Under the pieces are notes generated by a model. It saw only the letters and a list, made by a program, of their open reading frames with translations, was not told the DNA's origin and made no database searches. From NCBI RefSeq assembly GCF_007989605.1, contig NZ_BJUL01000003.1, positions 124,001 to 188,000 on the forward strand: 64,000 nucleotides of DNA. The letters are read 5' to 3'. This document shows positions 26,250 to 35,303 of the stretch, piece by piece (within the stretch, counting starts at the first letter, position 1; every line of letters begins with the position of its first letter). This stretch comes from Vreelandella venusta (GTDB taxonomy: Bacteria; Pseudomonadota; Gammaproteobacteria; Pseudomonadales; Halomonadaceae). Both the position numbers and the translations under genes were made by a program.

Positions 26250-26789
26250 CTAGCGATCCCTGAGAAGCCATTGGGGCGTTACTTCATGCTGGCCATTCTC
26301 ATCGGTAATGAACAGCGAGCCATCGCTAATCATCACTGCCCAGTTAATCGAGCGTGGCAGACCCTCTGCGATAGTCGCCAGTGCCTCTTGCGGTAGCCCC
26401 GCCACATGTACATTTTTAAGCGACGCCACCGCCGGTAGCACTTTATTTTCCCACAGGTCTACTCGCCCATAAGCTAATAGAGACACCCGCTCAGCACGGC
26501 GTGAGCACCACGTCATACGCTCGGCATCGGGTAAACCTACTTCTATCCAGTGCAACACACGGCCATCCAAGCTTTTTTCCCACAAAGCTGGTTCGTCCAC
26601 ATCGGAAAGGCCACGGCCAAAAGCAAGCGCTTCGCTATACCACAATAGGTAGGCGATTAACCGTGCGCACATCCGATCTTCGGTTTCAGAAGGGTGTCGA
26701 GCCACGGTAAAACGCAGCGTCTCATAGACATTGCGATCAAGGTCGGTCAGGTTGACATCAACTTTGTAAGGGGTAGCACTCAACGCCAT
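26250..26789 (-). CDS. yaeQ: YaeQ family protein
   Basis: The 179-residue protein has the length and motifs of YaeQ: NLTDLDRNVYETLRFTVARHPSET at the start, then RLIAYLLWYSEALAFGRGLSD, WIEVGLPDAERM and a C-terminal VTPQWL. YaeQ has a PD-(D/E)XK nuclease-like fold with a conserved Glu-Xaa-Gly around residue 84. It was once reported to compensate for RfaH loss. Its biochemical role remains unclear. Confidence 0.9.
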   Translation of the reverse strand: MALSATPYKVDVNLTDLDRNVYETLRFTVARHPSETEDRMCARLIAYLLWYSEALAFGRGLSDVDEPALWEKSLDGRVLHWIEVGLPDAERMTWCSRRAERVSLLAYGRVDLWENKVLPAVASLKNVHVAGLPQEALATIAEGLPRSINWAVMISDGSLFITDENGQHEVTPQWLLRDR

Positions 26790-26856
26790 TGGAAATATCC
26801 ATCTAAAATTTGCGCCAGTGTAGCGGATTTATCGCAACACAGGGGCGACAGGGGCG

Positions 26857-27552
26857 TCATACCGCTCGGTAATCGTTTAATAAGGCGGCGTTTTTAATCG
26901 TATCCTGCTCATGCATGGGCTCACGCCAGGTTTCTGCCAGTGCGGCTTGGTACCACTCCTCCATCGCCGGATGGGCAAGCAGATGCTGAACATAAGCCTG
27001 TGATGCTTCGCTCAGCGGCAGACTATACGTCTGCACCCGAAACGCAACGGGGGCGTAAAACGCATCAACAGCAGACAGCTGCTCCCCAGCCAAAAAGGGA
27101 CCTCCAAAGCGTGCAAGGCCTTCATGCCATAGCGAGTCTAGTCGTGCCAAACTGCTGTTTAAGCCTACTGAACGCTCTTTTAGCGCAACACGCACGCCAC
27201 AATTCATTGAGCACTCATTGCGCAGTGCACTAAAACCACTATGCATTTCAGCACTGGCACAACGCGCCCAGGCGCGTGCCGCTTTGTCTACGGGCCACAC
27301 AGCCGGGTACGTTTCAGCCAGATACTCAACAATAGCTAATGAATCCCATGCCGCCACTTCGTTATCCGGATCTACCAAACAGGGCACCAAGCCTGAAGGT
27401 GAAAAACGCCTAAAGGTGGCGTAGCTCTCACCAATACCGCCTTCAAACGGCATGACGTGTTCATTGAAGGGAATATTCAGCGCCTTCATTAGCACCCAAG
27501 GGCGCAGCGACCAAGACGAGTAATTTTTGTTGGCAATATACAGGTCAAACAT
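26857..27552 (-). CDS. Glutathione S-transferase family protein
   Basis: The 231-residue protein has a thioredoxin-fold N-terminus with the motif NKNYSSWSLRPWVLMKA, where a Ser rather than Tyr is the likely glutathione contact, and SGLVPCLVD with the cis-proline. DSLAIVEYLAE precedes the helical C-terminal domain. The sequence resembles the zeta/omega-like bacterial GSTs with unknown substrates. It stands between yaeQ and a LysE-type exporter, all leftward, without operon overlap. Confidence 0.87.
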   Translation of the reverse strand: MFDLYIANKNYSSWSLRPWVLMKALNIPFNEHVMPFEGGIGESYATFRRFSPSGLVPCLVDPDNEVAAWDSLAIVEYLAETYPAVWPVDKAARAWARCASAEMHSGFSALRNECSMNCGVRVALKERSVGLNSSLARLDSLWHEGLARFGGPFLAGEQLSAVDAFYAPVAFRVQTYSLPLSEASQAYVQHLLAHPAMEEWYQAALAETWREPMHEQDTIKNAALLNDYRAV

Positions 27553-27591
27553 GCAGCGCTCCTTGCACAGGACATTAACCGGCAGCCGCGC

Positions 27592-28209
27592 TTAACGCGC
27601 CGCTTGAGCTAGGGTATTACTTCCTAATCCCATTAATACGCCACCGCCGATGCGTTGAATCAATCGAGAGGAACCGTGGGACTTTTGTAGCCACTCCCGC
27701 AGTGGGCTAGCCAGCAGCACCACCATGACATCTGCCGAAGAGAACAACGCATTGGTAGCGATACCCAGCCAAAGCAGCTGCCATGCCACCGGCATGGCAC
27801 TGTCAGGCTGGACAAATTGAGGTAGAAAAGCCACAAAGAAGAGCGCCGTCTTAGGGTTGAGCACTTCGACCAGAAAGCTGTCACGCAGTACGCGCTTAGT
27901 GGTCGCCAGCGGAACTTCGTCACCATGAGAGCGAATGCCCTGCTTCCAGAGACGCAGCCCCATCCAGAGCAGATACAGCCCACCGATGACCTTCATCGCT
28001 ATGTAAGCTGGCGGAATAGCCGCAAACAGTAGCGCTAAGCCTAACGCGGCAGCAATTACGTGGACATAACAACCAATATGCACACCGATAACCGCTAACC
28101 AGCCTGCTCGTCGGCCTCGCCCCAGGGTTTGCGCTGCGGTGTACAACATCGCAGGCCCGGGTAGGTAAGCAAAACCAAGCGCGGCGAGGATAAACGCGGC
28201 CCATTGCAT
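27592..28209 (-). CDS. LysE/RhtB-family amino-acid exporter
   Basis: The protein has about 205 residues with five to six membrane helices and the RhtB signature LPGPAMLYTAAQTLGRGRRAG near residue 15 and GGLYLLWMGLRLWKQG near 68. I place the start at 28209 (TTTGGAG upstream), not at the frame's first ATG at 28419, because the extra 70 residues are hydrophilic, overlap the crotonase gene and terminator, and do not resemble the family. It probably exports amino acids such as threonine or homoserine; the substrate is not determined. Confidence 0.85.
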   Translation of the reverse strand: MQWAAFILAALGFAYLPGPAMLYTAAQTLGRGRRAGWLAVIGVHIGCYVHVIAAALGLALLFAAIPPAYIAMKVIGGLYLLWMGLRLWKQGIRSHGDEVPLATTKRVLRDSFLVEVLNPKTALFFVAFLPQFVQPDSAMPVAWQLLWLGIATNALFSSADVMVVLLASPLREWLQKSHGSSRLIQRIGGGVLMGLGSNTLAQAAR

Positions 28210-28248
28210 TGTGGTCACTCCAAACAGAACTAAGATAGTAAGCCTGAG

Positions 28249-28280
28249 AATAAAACGGGGGTAGCGCATGCGCCACCCCC
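28249..28280 (-). terminator. Rho-independent terminator of the acyl-CoA operon
   Basis: On the minus strand the stem GGGGGTGGCGC / GCGCTACCCCC (one mismatch, tiny loop) is followed by GTTTTATT. It lies about 30 bp past the crotonase stop and ahead of the LysE gene. Confidence 0.75.
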
Positions 28281-28309
28281 TAAAGAAGTAAAAGTGAATA
28301 AGTGAACGC

Positions 28310-29083
28310 TTAGAAGTTGGGTTTGCGCTTCTCAACGAAAGCGCCCATGCCCTCTTTCTGCTCTTCACCAGCAAAACAGAGCGCAAATAGGCTGGTTTCC
28401 AGCGCCAAAGCGCTATCAAGGTCTTGATCTAGCCCATCGTGAACGGCTTGCTTCGCGCCACGTACTGACAGCGGGCCATTGCCTTTAAGCTGCTTGGTGA
28501 GCTCTTCTACATAACTTTCCAGCTCAGCCTGGGGCATAACGCGGTTGACTAGCCCAATGCGTAACGCTTCCTGAGCATCGATTTTGCGGCCAGTGGTTAC
28601 CAGATCAATCGCCATAGCAGGGCCAACACGACGCGGCAAACGCTGGGTGCCGCCAAAGCCAGGAATCACACCTAGCAGCACTTCTGGCTGGCCAAAGATA
28701 GCGTTGTCGCTAGCTACCGCCCAGTCGCAGGCCAACGCCAATTCGCAGCCGCCGCCAAGGCAAAACCCGTTCACCAGCGCGACCACCGGCACGGGCAATG
28801 TTTCTAAGCGCTTGATAGTTCGCAGCGCCTGGGTAGCGAAAGCACGCGCTTCTTCTGGCGTTTTGGCACGCATTTCGGTGATATCAGCACCGGCAACAAA
28901 CGACTTTTCACCGGCACCGGTAATGATGACAGCGCGTAACCGTGGATGCGCTTCAAGCTCCACAAGCGTAGCTTCTAAGGCGCTAAGCACATCACTGTTC
29001 AGCGCATTCAATGCCTTAGGACGATTAATCGTTAGGCGTACCACACCATCGTTATCAACTTTTTCAATCACTGCATCGCTCAT
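28310..29083 (-). CDS. Enoyl-CoA hydratase (crotonase family)
   Basis: The 257-residue enzyme adds water to trans-2-enoyl-CoA. Both catalytic glutamates of true hydratases are present: Glu114 in [11 protein letters not shown] and Glu134 in [13 protein letters not shown]. The oxyanion hole is formed by KSFVAGADI and GFCLGG. It lies downstream of a 3-hydroxyacyl-CoA dehydrogenase and an acyl-CoA ligase. A role in short-chain beta-oxidation or polyhydroxybutyrate turnover is likely. A DmdD-like role in methylthioacryloyl-CoA hydration cannot be excluded. Confidence 0.9.
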   Translation of the reverse strand: MSDAVIEKVDNDGVVRLTINRPKALNALNSDVLSALEATLVELEAHPRLRAVIITGAGEKSFVAGADITEMRAKTPEEARAFATQALRTIKRLETLPVPVVALVNGFCLGGGCELALACDWAVASDNAIFGQPEVLLGVIPGFGGTQRLPRRVGPAMAIDLVTTGRKIDAQEALRIGLVNRVMPQAELESYVEELTKQLKGNGPLSVRGAKQAVHDGLDQDLDSALALETSLFALCFAGEEQKEGMGAFVEKRKPNF

Positions 29084-29122
29084 ACAGGCTCCTTAATTGT
29101 TATTACGCATTTAAAGTGAACA

Positions 29123-29155
29123 CCTACCAACCCTAGCGAACGCTTGGTTGGTAGG
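29123..29155. repeat. Intercistronic hairpin between 3-hydroxyacyl-CoA dehydrogenase and crotonase genes
   Basis: CCTACCAACC and GGTTGGTAGG are perfect 10-bp arms with an inner AGCG/CGCT pair. No T run follows on the minus strand, so it may act as an mRNA stabiliser or partial terminator rather than a full stop. Confidence 0.6.
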
Positions 29156-29203
29156 CAATCACTTCTTTTGTCGCGCTTGACTGACCTGATGGCTTTCGCG
29201 TGC

Positions 29204-30052
29204 TTACTCGTATATATGGAAGCCGCGACCGCTCTTGCGTCCTAGATACCCAGCATCCACCATACGCTTCAGCAACGGACAGGGGCGATATTTAGGATCG
29301 CCAAAGCCTTCCTGCAATACGTTCATAATCGCCAAACAAACATCAAGACCAATCAAGTCCGCCAGCGCTAATGGTCCCATGGGATGGGCAGCGCCGAGCT
29401 TCATCGCTTCGTCGATGGCCTCTGGTGTTGCAGCCCCTTCTTGAACAATAAAGGCGGCTTCGTTAATCATCGGCACCAACAAGCGATTAACCGCAAAGCC
29501 TGGCGCATCACCAACCGGTACCGCCGTTTTACCCAGCGCTTTTGCCAACGCTTCGATGCGCTCAACGGTGGTATCAGAAGTCTGCTCAGCACGAATCACT
29601 TCCACTAACTTGAGCACCGGCACTGGGTTGAAAAAGTGCATACCCACTACCCGTTCGGGCCGCTCACACACAGCAGCCAGCCGCGTTAGCGAGAGTGATG
29701 AGGTATTAGAGGCAAGAATAGCATCGCTGCTTAAATGGCTCAGATCACGAAACAACTTTTCTTTCAGCGCGGGTTGCTCGGGTGCAGCTTCAATAATAAT
29801 GCCGCAATCACTCAACGCTTCGAGATCAGTGGTCGTGGAAAGCCGCGCCAGCGCTTCCTGCTTAGCTGACTCGCTGATTTTCTGTTTCTCAACCAGTTTG
29901 CCAAGGCCTTTATCAATACTTTTCTGAGCACGGGTAAGCTGCTCATCAGCGACATCAAAGAGACGAACCGTAAAACCACTGGCAGCGACGACCTGAGCGA
30001 TCCCCTGCCCCATGGTGCCTGCTCCCACTACACCGATTGGTTGTTCACTCAT
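29204..30052 (-). CDS. 3-hydroxybutyryl-CoA dehydrogenase
   Basis: The 282-residue enzyme oxidises 3-hydroxyacyl-CoA with NAD(P)+, or makes 3-hydroxybutyryl-CoA in the reverse direction. The Rossmann motif GVVGAGTMGQGIAQ is at 7-20. The substrate/catalytic segment GMHFFNPVPVLKLVEV holds the active-site His, and the C-terminal domain has DAPGFAVNRLLVPMINEA. Length and motifs fit the Hbd/PaaH family. It starts 18 bp after the acyl-CoA ligase stop, so the two are co-transcribed. Confidence 0.92.
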   Translation of the reverse strand: MSEQPIGVVGAGTMGQGIAQVVAASGFTVRLFDVADEQLTRAQKSIDKGLGKLVEKQKISESAKQEALARLSTTTDLEALSDCGIIIEAAPEQPALKEKLFRDLSHLSSDAILASNTSSLSLTRLAAVCERPERVVGMHFFNPVPVLKLVEVIRAEQTSDTTVERIEALAKALGKTAVPVGDAPGFAVNRLLVPMINEAAFIVQEGAATPEAIDEAMKLGAAHPMGPLALADLIGLDVCLAIMNVLQEGFGDPKYRPCPLLKRMVDAGYLGRKSGRGFHIYE

Positions 30053-30070
30053 CGTTCTGTATCCCCTGAA

Positions 30071-31702
30071 TCATTTCTGTTTCGCTTCTTCGCGCAAAAC
30101 AAATTTTTGAATTTTGCCCGTTGACGTTTTTGGCAGTTCGCTAAAAATGATGGTCTTCGGTACTTTGAAGTTCGCTAAGTGCTCTCGACAATGAGCAATA
30201 ATGTCGGCTTCGGTAATTTCACCATAACCGATTTTTAATTTAACAAACGCGCATGGAGTCTCGCCCCACTTTTCATCGGGCTTGGCCACAACGGCGGCTT
30301 CCTCTACCGCTGGGTGGCTATAAATGGCATCTTCTACTTCGATAGTGGAGATATTCTCACCGCCAGAAATGATAATGTCTTTAGAGCGGTCTTTAATTTC
30401 GATGTAGCCATCCGCGTGCCAAACTGCGAGATCGCCAGTGTGATACCACCCACCTGCCAAGGCTTCCTCAGTAGCTTCGGCATTCTTCAGATAGCCCTTC
30501 ATTACGTTGTTGCCGCGCATCAAAATTTCACCGATGGTCTCGCCATCTTTCGCGACGGGCTCAAGGGTCAACGGGTCGGCGACGCAAAGCGCTTCAAGCA
30601 TGTGGTAACGCACCCCTTGGCGCGCTTTGATTTTGGCACGGGCTTCCAACGGCAGTTCATTCCACGACTCACGCCAAGCGCACACCGTCACCGGACCATA
30701 AACTTCGGTTAACCCGTACACATGAGTCACTTCAATCCCAAGTTTCTCGACACCAGCAATCACTGATGCAGGCGGCGCGGCACCCGCCGTGGTCACTTTA
30801 ACGGGATGATCAAACTCTCGCTTCTGATCAGCAGGCAGGTTGACAAGGCCGTTCAGTACAATCGGCGCCCCGCTGAAGTGCGTTACCTTTTCATCCACAA
30901 TCAGGTCGTTAATCCGCTTTGGATCTACTTTGCGCAGACACACGCTAACACCGGCGTTAGCGGCAATCGTCCACGGGAAACACCAGCCGTTGCAGTGGAA
31001 CATCGGCAGGGTCCAGAGGTAGACCGGATGGTGCGGCATAGCCCACTCTAAGATATTGCTGACCGCGTTTAAGTAGGCGCCACGGTGATGGTAAACCACC
31101 CCTTTAGGCTTGCCCGTGGTGCCCGAGGTGTAGTTCAGCGAAATAGCTTGCCACTCATCTTCAGGCAGTTTGTAGGCATAGTCGGCATCACCTTCGGCGA
31201 GCAATGCTTCATACTCAACCTCACCAATGCCTTGAGTTTCGCCTAAAAACTCCAGATCAAAAACATCAATAATCAGCGGCTTATCGTCTAACAAGGCAAC
31301 GGCTTCGTTGATCAGCGGTGCAAATTCAGGATCAACAAGAACGGCTTTTGCTTCACCATGGGCCAGCATATAACTGATAGCTTCGGCATCCAGGCGAATA
31401 TTCAAGGTATTGAGCACGCAACCAGCCAGAGGCACCCCAAAGTGGGCTTCAAACATCGCCGGAATATTAGGCAACATCGCCGCCACCGTTTGACCGGGCT
31501 GTAGGCCGCGTTTTTCAAGCGCCGATGCCAATTGGCGACAGCGGGTCCAGGTTTCTGCCCAGGTGCGGCGTGTTGTGCCATGCACTACCGCTGGGTAATC
31601 GGGATATACCGACGCCGTACGCTCAATAAACGTCAATGGAGAGAGTGGTACATGGTTAGCAACTGTGGGCGGCATGCCCTGCTCAAAAATGGATGCGTTC
31701 AT
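30071..31702 (-). CDS. AMP-forming acyl-CoA synthetase (AlkK/DmdB-like)
   Basis: The 543-residue ligase activates a short- or medium-chain acid with ATP and CoA. The AMP-binding P-loop YTSGTTGKPKG lies at 191-201. Other core motifs are YGLTEVYGP, WYHTGDLAV and the hinge KDRSKDIIISGGENIS; the C-terminal Lys is in LPKTSTGKIQKF. The fold is closest to medium-chain synthetases and the 3-methylmercaptopropionyl-CoA ligase DmdB. The ATG at 31702 is preceded by AAAGGTG. The DmdC-like dehydrogenase encoded upstream supports, but does not prove, a role in DMSP or methylthio-acid metabolism. Confidence 0.9.
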   Translation of the reverse strand: MNASIFEQGMPPTVANHVPLSPLTFIERTASVYPDYPAVVHGTTRRTWAETWTRCRQLASALEKRGLQPGQTVAAMLPNIPAMFEAHFGVPLAGCVLNTLNIRLDAEAISYMLAHGEAKAVLVDPEFAPLINEAVALLDDKPLIIDVFDLEFLGETQGIGEVEYEALLAEGDADYAYKLPEDEWQAISLNYTSGTTGKPKGVVYHHRGAYLNAVSNILEWAMPHHPVYLWTLPMFHCNGWCFPWTIAANAGVSVCLRKVDPKRINDLIVDEKVTHFSGAPIVLNGLVNLPADQKREFDHPVKVTTAGAAPPASVIAGVEKLGIEVTHVYGLTEVYGPVTVCAWRESWNELPLEARAKIKARQGVRYHMLEALCVADPLTLEPVAKDGETIGEILMRGNNVMKGYLKNAEATEEALAGGWYHTGDLAVWHADGYIEIKDRSKDIIISGGENISTIEVEDAIYSHPAVEEAAVVAKPDEKWGETPCAFVKLKIGYGEITEADIIAHCREHLANFKVPKTIIFSELPKTSTGKIQKFVLREEAKQK

Positions 31703-31748
31703 AAATCACCTTTTATGTTGATCGTTTTGGTGTTGATCATCTTTATCG

Positions 31749-33122
31749 TTAGCGCTGATCTTGCTCTTCTACGCTTTGGATAGCCGAAGGCTCACGCCCG
31801 AACATATTTGTTTTTTGTACTAATACGTACAGCACAACCCCTGCCGCTAACCCCCATCCAGCACCGTATACCGCCAGTACAACGGCCATCGTGCCTGCAA
31901 CGCCACGTTCGGCTGTGGTTTTAGTCTGCTCAATACCTACCATTAAGCAAATATAGCCAGTCAGCAGCAGTGTAAGCGAGAGCGCAATGGGCAGCACCGG
32001 CTGAAACATACTGACCAATGGCAAGGTGAACAGCGCAATAAAACCGGTAATCCAGAAAGTACCACCGCCGCTATAAATCGATTCCATCGCATGGCGGCCA
32101 TTTTTATAGCGCTCTGCCATGGTGGCCGTTACAGCCGTCCAGATCGGGCCCGCTAAACCAGGATAGGGAGCAAAGAAAGCATGCATGCCGTTACGAATAG
32201 CGGTGACATGGTGGATACGGTCCGTGCTGTAGTCGATTTTTTCATCGCTACGAATATGGTCAACACGGGACATCAAGGTACGCCCGACGACAATATCACC
32301 GAATGCGATGACGTAGGCGATCACCGCGGTGGGTATGGCCAGCATAAAGACATCAGCGCTAGGAAAGCCGACCGTAAAGGGTAGATAGTTCCACACTTCG
32401 GTGAAGTTCGGCTGGGTAATTCCCCACTCAATCGTAGGACGCGGGTACTCACCAATCGCCCAAGCCACCAGGATCGCAATAATCATGCCTGGCACCATGC
32501 CGTAGTTGGCAATTTTACGAATGATCGCGTGATCTTCTACCCAGCGCTTAAAGGCCACCGAAAACAGCATAAATATGGCAATTAACATACCCGCGATTAA
32601 TGATATCGGAGTCTCTGCTAAGCGCCCGCCCTGCTGTATTTCACCAGTAATAGCCGCAATACCGGCACCGATAATAATGCCTGCCTGGAGGGAGTTGGGC
32701 ACCAAGTGAACCAGCTTACGGCCCAGCCCAGTGACTCCTAAAATTAAGAAGATTAAAAAGACCAAGAATTGAAGCGCAAACAGCGCCTGAATAGCCTCTG
32801 GACCTGGCTCAAAATCCCCTAGGAAAGCTAACACCACCGGTACCGCAGGGGTAATCCAACCAGGCACCATGGGCACGCCTAACAGCGCAGGAAGCATAAA
32901 GCCGACGCCGCACACCACCACATAAGCCAAGGCCACATCATAAGGTAAACCAAGGTACTGCTCTAAAAGCGGAATCATCGCCAAGCTAACGACAAACATG
33001 ATGAGTCCTTGAACCATCTCTGCCATTTCCCAGCGATAATGGACAAAGGGGAGCCGCACTTTAAACGGCCCTAAGGGCCAATATGGCTGCTCTTCGCCGT
33101 GCTGGCGGTGCTTAAGTTGCAT
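31749..33122 (-). CDS. SLC23/NCS2-like membrane transporter
   Basis: This is a 457-residue protein with about twelve hydrophobic segments. Its charged N-terminal tail (KHRQHGEEQPYWPLGPFKVRLP) precedes the first helix. The solute-carrier 23 character shows in the Gly-rich segment around GIIIGAGIAAITG and in AFFAPYPGLAGPIW. Classical NCS2 permeases carry xanthine, uracil or ascorbate. This subgroup, found next to acyl-CoA genes, may carry an organic acid instead. AAGGAG precedes the ATG at 33122; an ATG eight codons upstream is less likely. Confidence 0.75.
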   Translation of the reverse strand: MQLKHRQHGEEQPYWPLGPFKVRLPFVHYRWEMAEMVQGLIMFVVSLAMIPLLEQYLGLPYDVALAYVVVCGVGFMLPALLGVPMVPGWITPAVPVVLAFLGDFEPGPEAIQALFALQFLVFLIFLILGVTGLGRKLVHLVPNSLQAGIIIGAGIAAITGEIQQGGRLAETPISLIAGMLIAIFMLFSVAFKRWVEDHAIIRKIANYGMVPGMIIAILVAWAIGEYPRPTIEWGITQPNFTEVWNYLPFTVGFPSADVFMLAIPTAVIAYVIAFGDIVVGRTLMSRVDHIRSDEKIDYSTDRIHHVTAIRNGMHAFFAPYPGLAGPIWTAVTATMAERYKNGRHAMESIYSGGGTFWITGFIALFTLPLVSMFQPVLPIALSLTLLLTGYICLMVGIEQTKTTAERGVAGTMAVVLAVYGAGWGLAAGVVLYVLVQKTNMFGREPSAIQSVEEQDQR

Positions 33123-33320
33123 GAAGTACTCCTTGGTTTGAGTCATTAATGTTGTTGTGAACCGGGAAAAAGAGTCAGCGCAACAATACGCATAGGCGCA
33201 CTGGCGCGGTTAAGCACAACGAGACGTTTTAAAACGACCGTTTCATTGCGTCTTAACGTAAGCCGCCGACCCAACGGCCGGCGGAAATGAGTGGTTAAAG
33301 CACTTAGGCCTTACAGTGGT

Positions 33321-35111
33321 TTATGGCGTTAATTCGAAATCGCTCAGGCACTGCATACCCGCTTCGATAACCGCGCGTTGCGCGCGGCCAGCAGGCAGCC
33401 ACTGGGTGATAACAAAGTTAGCGCTGGACAGCTTGACGCGATAAAACGGCTCATCGCTGCCTTTTTGCAGCGCGTTGGTCGCGTGGAGTGCGGCGTTGCC
33501 CATTTGCCAAGCGCATAGCACATGGCCCGCTAGGTTGAGCAACGGCGTTGCATAGGCCTGCACTGCATCTGGGCCTGTTTCCGGGTCACGGCCTTGCTCA
33601 AGCACAAGTTGCATGGCGGCACGCAGGTCATCGGCACCGGCCGCTAGCGCACTGCCCATCCCCGCAAGGCTAGGCTCTGAACGCATTATCTCAGCGGTTT
33701 TTTGCACTTCATCAATTAACGCAGATAACGCGGCACCACCATCACGCTGTAGCTTACGTCCCGCCAAATCGAGGGCCTGAATGCCGTTAGTGCCTTCATA
33801 GATAGGCGCGATTCGTGCATCTCTAAGTAGCTGGGCAGCGCCTGTTTCTTCCACATACCCCATGCCGCCATGCACCTGAATACCCATTGAAGCGATATCC
33901 ACGGCTTGGTCGGTCGAAAAGCTTTTGACGATAGGGATCAGTACATCGGCGCATGCTTGGGCAGTTTGGCGCTCGCTGTCGCTTTCACTGTGCCGAGCAA
34001 GGTCAAGCTGGCCTGCGCAGTAAAGCGCCAGAGCACGAAGGGCATCGGTGCGGGCGCGCATTGAGAGCAGCATCCGGCGCACATCTAAGTGATCGCTGAT
34101 CGTACATTCGTTACCACCACGAGATTTAGGCGCTCGCCCCTGAGTGCGATCCAGGGCGTAAGCAAACGCATGCTGGCAAGCACGCTCAGCCACCCCGATA
34201 CCTTGAATACCCACTTTGTGGCGCGCTTCGTTCATCATGGTGAACATGTGGTTAAGACCGCGTCCCTCTTCACCCACCAGATATCCAATAGCGCCGTCGT
34301 TTTCGCCAAAGCTTAAGGTGCAGGTAGGCGAACCATGGATGCCCAGTTTATGCTCGATAGAGGCGCAGGTGACGTCGTTGCGCTCGCCTAACGAGCCATC
34401 TGCGTTAACCAGGAACTTCGGCACTAGGAACAGCGAAATGCCCTTGTTGCCTTCAGGCGCATCAGGTTTTCGCGCCAGCACAAGGTGAATGATATTTTCG
34501 GCGGCGTCGTGCTCGCCCCAGGTGATATAGATTTTTTGGCCGCTAATGCGGTAATGGTCGCCTTCGGGGATGGCTTTGGTACGTACTTTAGACAGGTCGG
34601 AGCCTGCCTGAGGCTCTGTTAGGTTCATGGTACCTGTCCAGGTACCTTCAACGAGCTTGGGGAGATAGGTTGTTTTTAGCGTTTCACTGCCATGATGCGC
34701 CAGAGCTTCGATTGCACCTGCCGTCAACATGGGGCAAAGACCCAAAGCCATATTGGCACCGTGAAGCATTTCTTGAACAGCGCTGGCGACCACTTCAGGT
34801 AGGTTTTGTCCGCCTAACGCTTCCGAAACACCAATGCCGTTCCAGCCGCCTTCTACATACGCTTGATAGGCCGCAGCGAAACCCTCTGAGGTGGTGACAC
34901 TGCCATCGGTGTGGCGCTTAGCACCTTGTCGGTCACCGACGCTATTTAGCGGCCCCCACACATCGCCGGCAAGTTTTGCTGCCTCTTCCAGCACCGCCTC
35001 GACCAAGTCGGGCGTGGCTTCTTCGAAGCCAGGCAGTGCAAGCGAGCGGTGCGCGAGTAGCTCTTCGAGTACAAAACGTAAATCGCGTACCGGCGCGGCA
35101 TAATAATTCAT
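33321..35111 (-). CDS. Acyl-CoA dehydrogenase, DmdC-like long form
   Basis: The 596-residue flavoenzyme is longer than classical acyl-CoA dehydrogenases because of an N-terminal helical region and a C-terminal extra domain (about 470-596). Family motifs are MNLTEPQAGSDLSKV (FAD/substrate loop), GQKIYITWGEHD, MNEARHKVGIQG, and the C-terminal QVHGGMGYVEETGAAQLLRDARIAPIYEGTN, cited here in pieces from about 408-440. DmdC dehydrogenates 3-methylmercaptopropionyl-CoA in DMSP degradation, but homologues also act on ordinary acyl-CoAs. Its neighbour is the SLC23-type permease. Confidence 0.9.
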   Translation of the reverse strand: MNYYAAPVRDLRFVLEELLAHRSLALPGFEEATPDLVEAVLEEAAKLAGDVWGPLNSVGDRQGAKRHTDGSVTTSEGFAAAYQAYVEGGWNGIGVSEALGGQNLPEVVASAVQEMLHGANMALGLCPMLTAGAIEALAHHGSETLKTTYLPKLVEGTWTGTMNLTEPQAGSDLSKVRTKAIPEGDHYRISGQKIYITWGEHDAAENIIHLVLARKPDAPEGNKGISLFLVPKFLVNADGSLGERNDVTCASIEHKLGIHGSPTCTLSFGENDGAIGYLVGEEGRGLNHMFTMMNEARHKVGIQGIGVAERACQHAFAYALDRTQGRAPKSRGGNECTISDHLDVRRMLLSMRARTDALRALALYCAGQLDLARHSESDSERQTAQACADVLIPIVKSFSTDQAVDIASMGIQVHGGMGYVEETGAAQLLRDARIAPIYEGTNGIQALDLAGRKLQRDGGAALSALIDEVQKTAEIMRSEPSLAGMGSALAAGADDLRAAMQLVLEQGRDPETGPDAVQAYATPLLNLAGHVLCAWQMGNAALHATNALQKGSDEPFYRVKLSSANFVITQWLPAGRAQRAVIEAGMQCLSDFELTP

Positions 35112-35224
35112 GGCGAAACCTCAGAGAAAATCGGTGATAAATAGCAATTAGTAAAAACACTATCACGAATAGTAGTTTCACTACTTTCATCACACCATTA
35201 GCCCAAGGTCTCACCTGCTGAATT

Positions 35225-35250
35225 AACGCCAGTCCGCTAGCGGCGTTTTT
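35225..35250 (+). terminator. Hairpin with T run, rightward orientation
   Basis: AACGCC and GGCGTT pair around CCGCTAGC, followed by a TTTTT run. It points rightward, but no rightward gene lies upstream, so it may serve as a weak two-way terminator for the MFS gene on the other strand. Confidence 0.45.
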
Positions 35251-35280
35251 GGCTACGTTTTTAGCTACGTTTTTAGCTAC
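35245..35280. repeat. Three 12-bp tandem repeats
   Basis: GTTTTTGGCTAC is followed by two copies of GTTTTTAGCTAC with no gaps, and by a partial fourth (GTTT). The array lies between the MFS gene end (35304) and the acyl-CoA dehydrogenase start (35111). Confidence 0.8.
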
Positions 35281-35303
35281 GTTTCACCCACGCCCAGCAC
35301 GGG

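Noticed and set aside
28210-28419. N-terminal extension of the LysE-type gene to 28419
   Set aside because: It would overlap the crotonase gene by about 110 bp and cross its terminator; a good ribosome-binding site marks 28209 instead.
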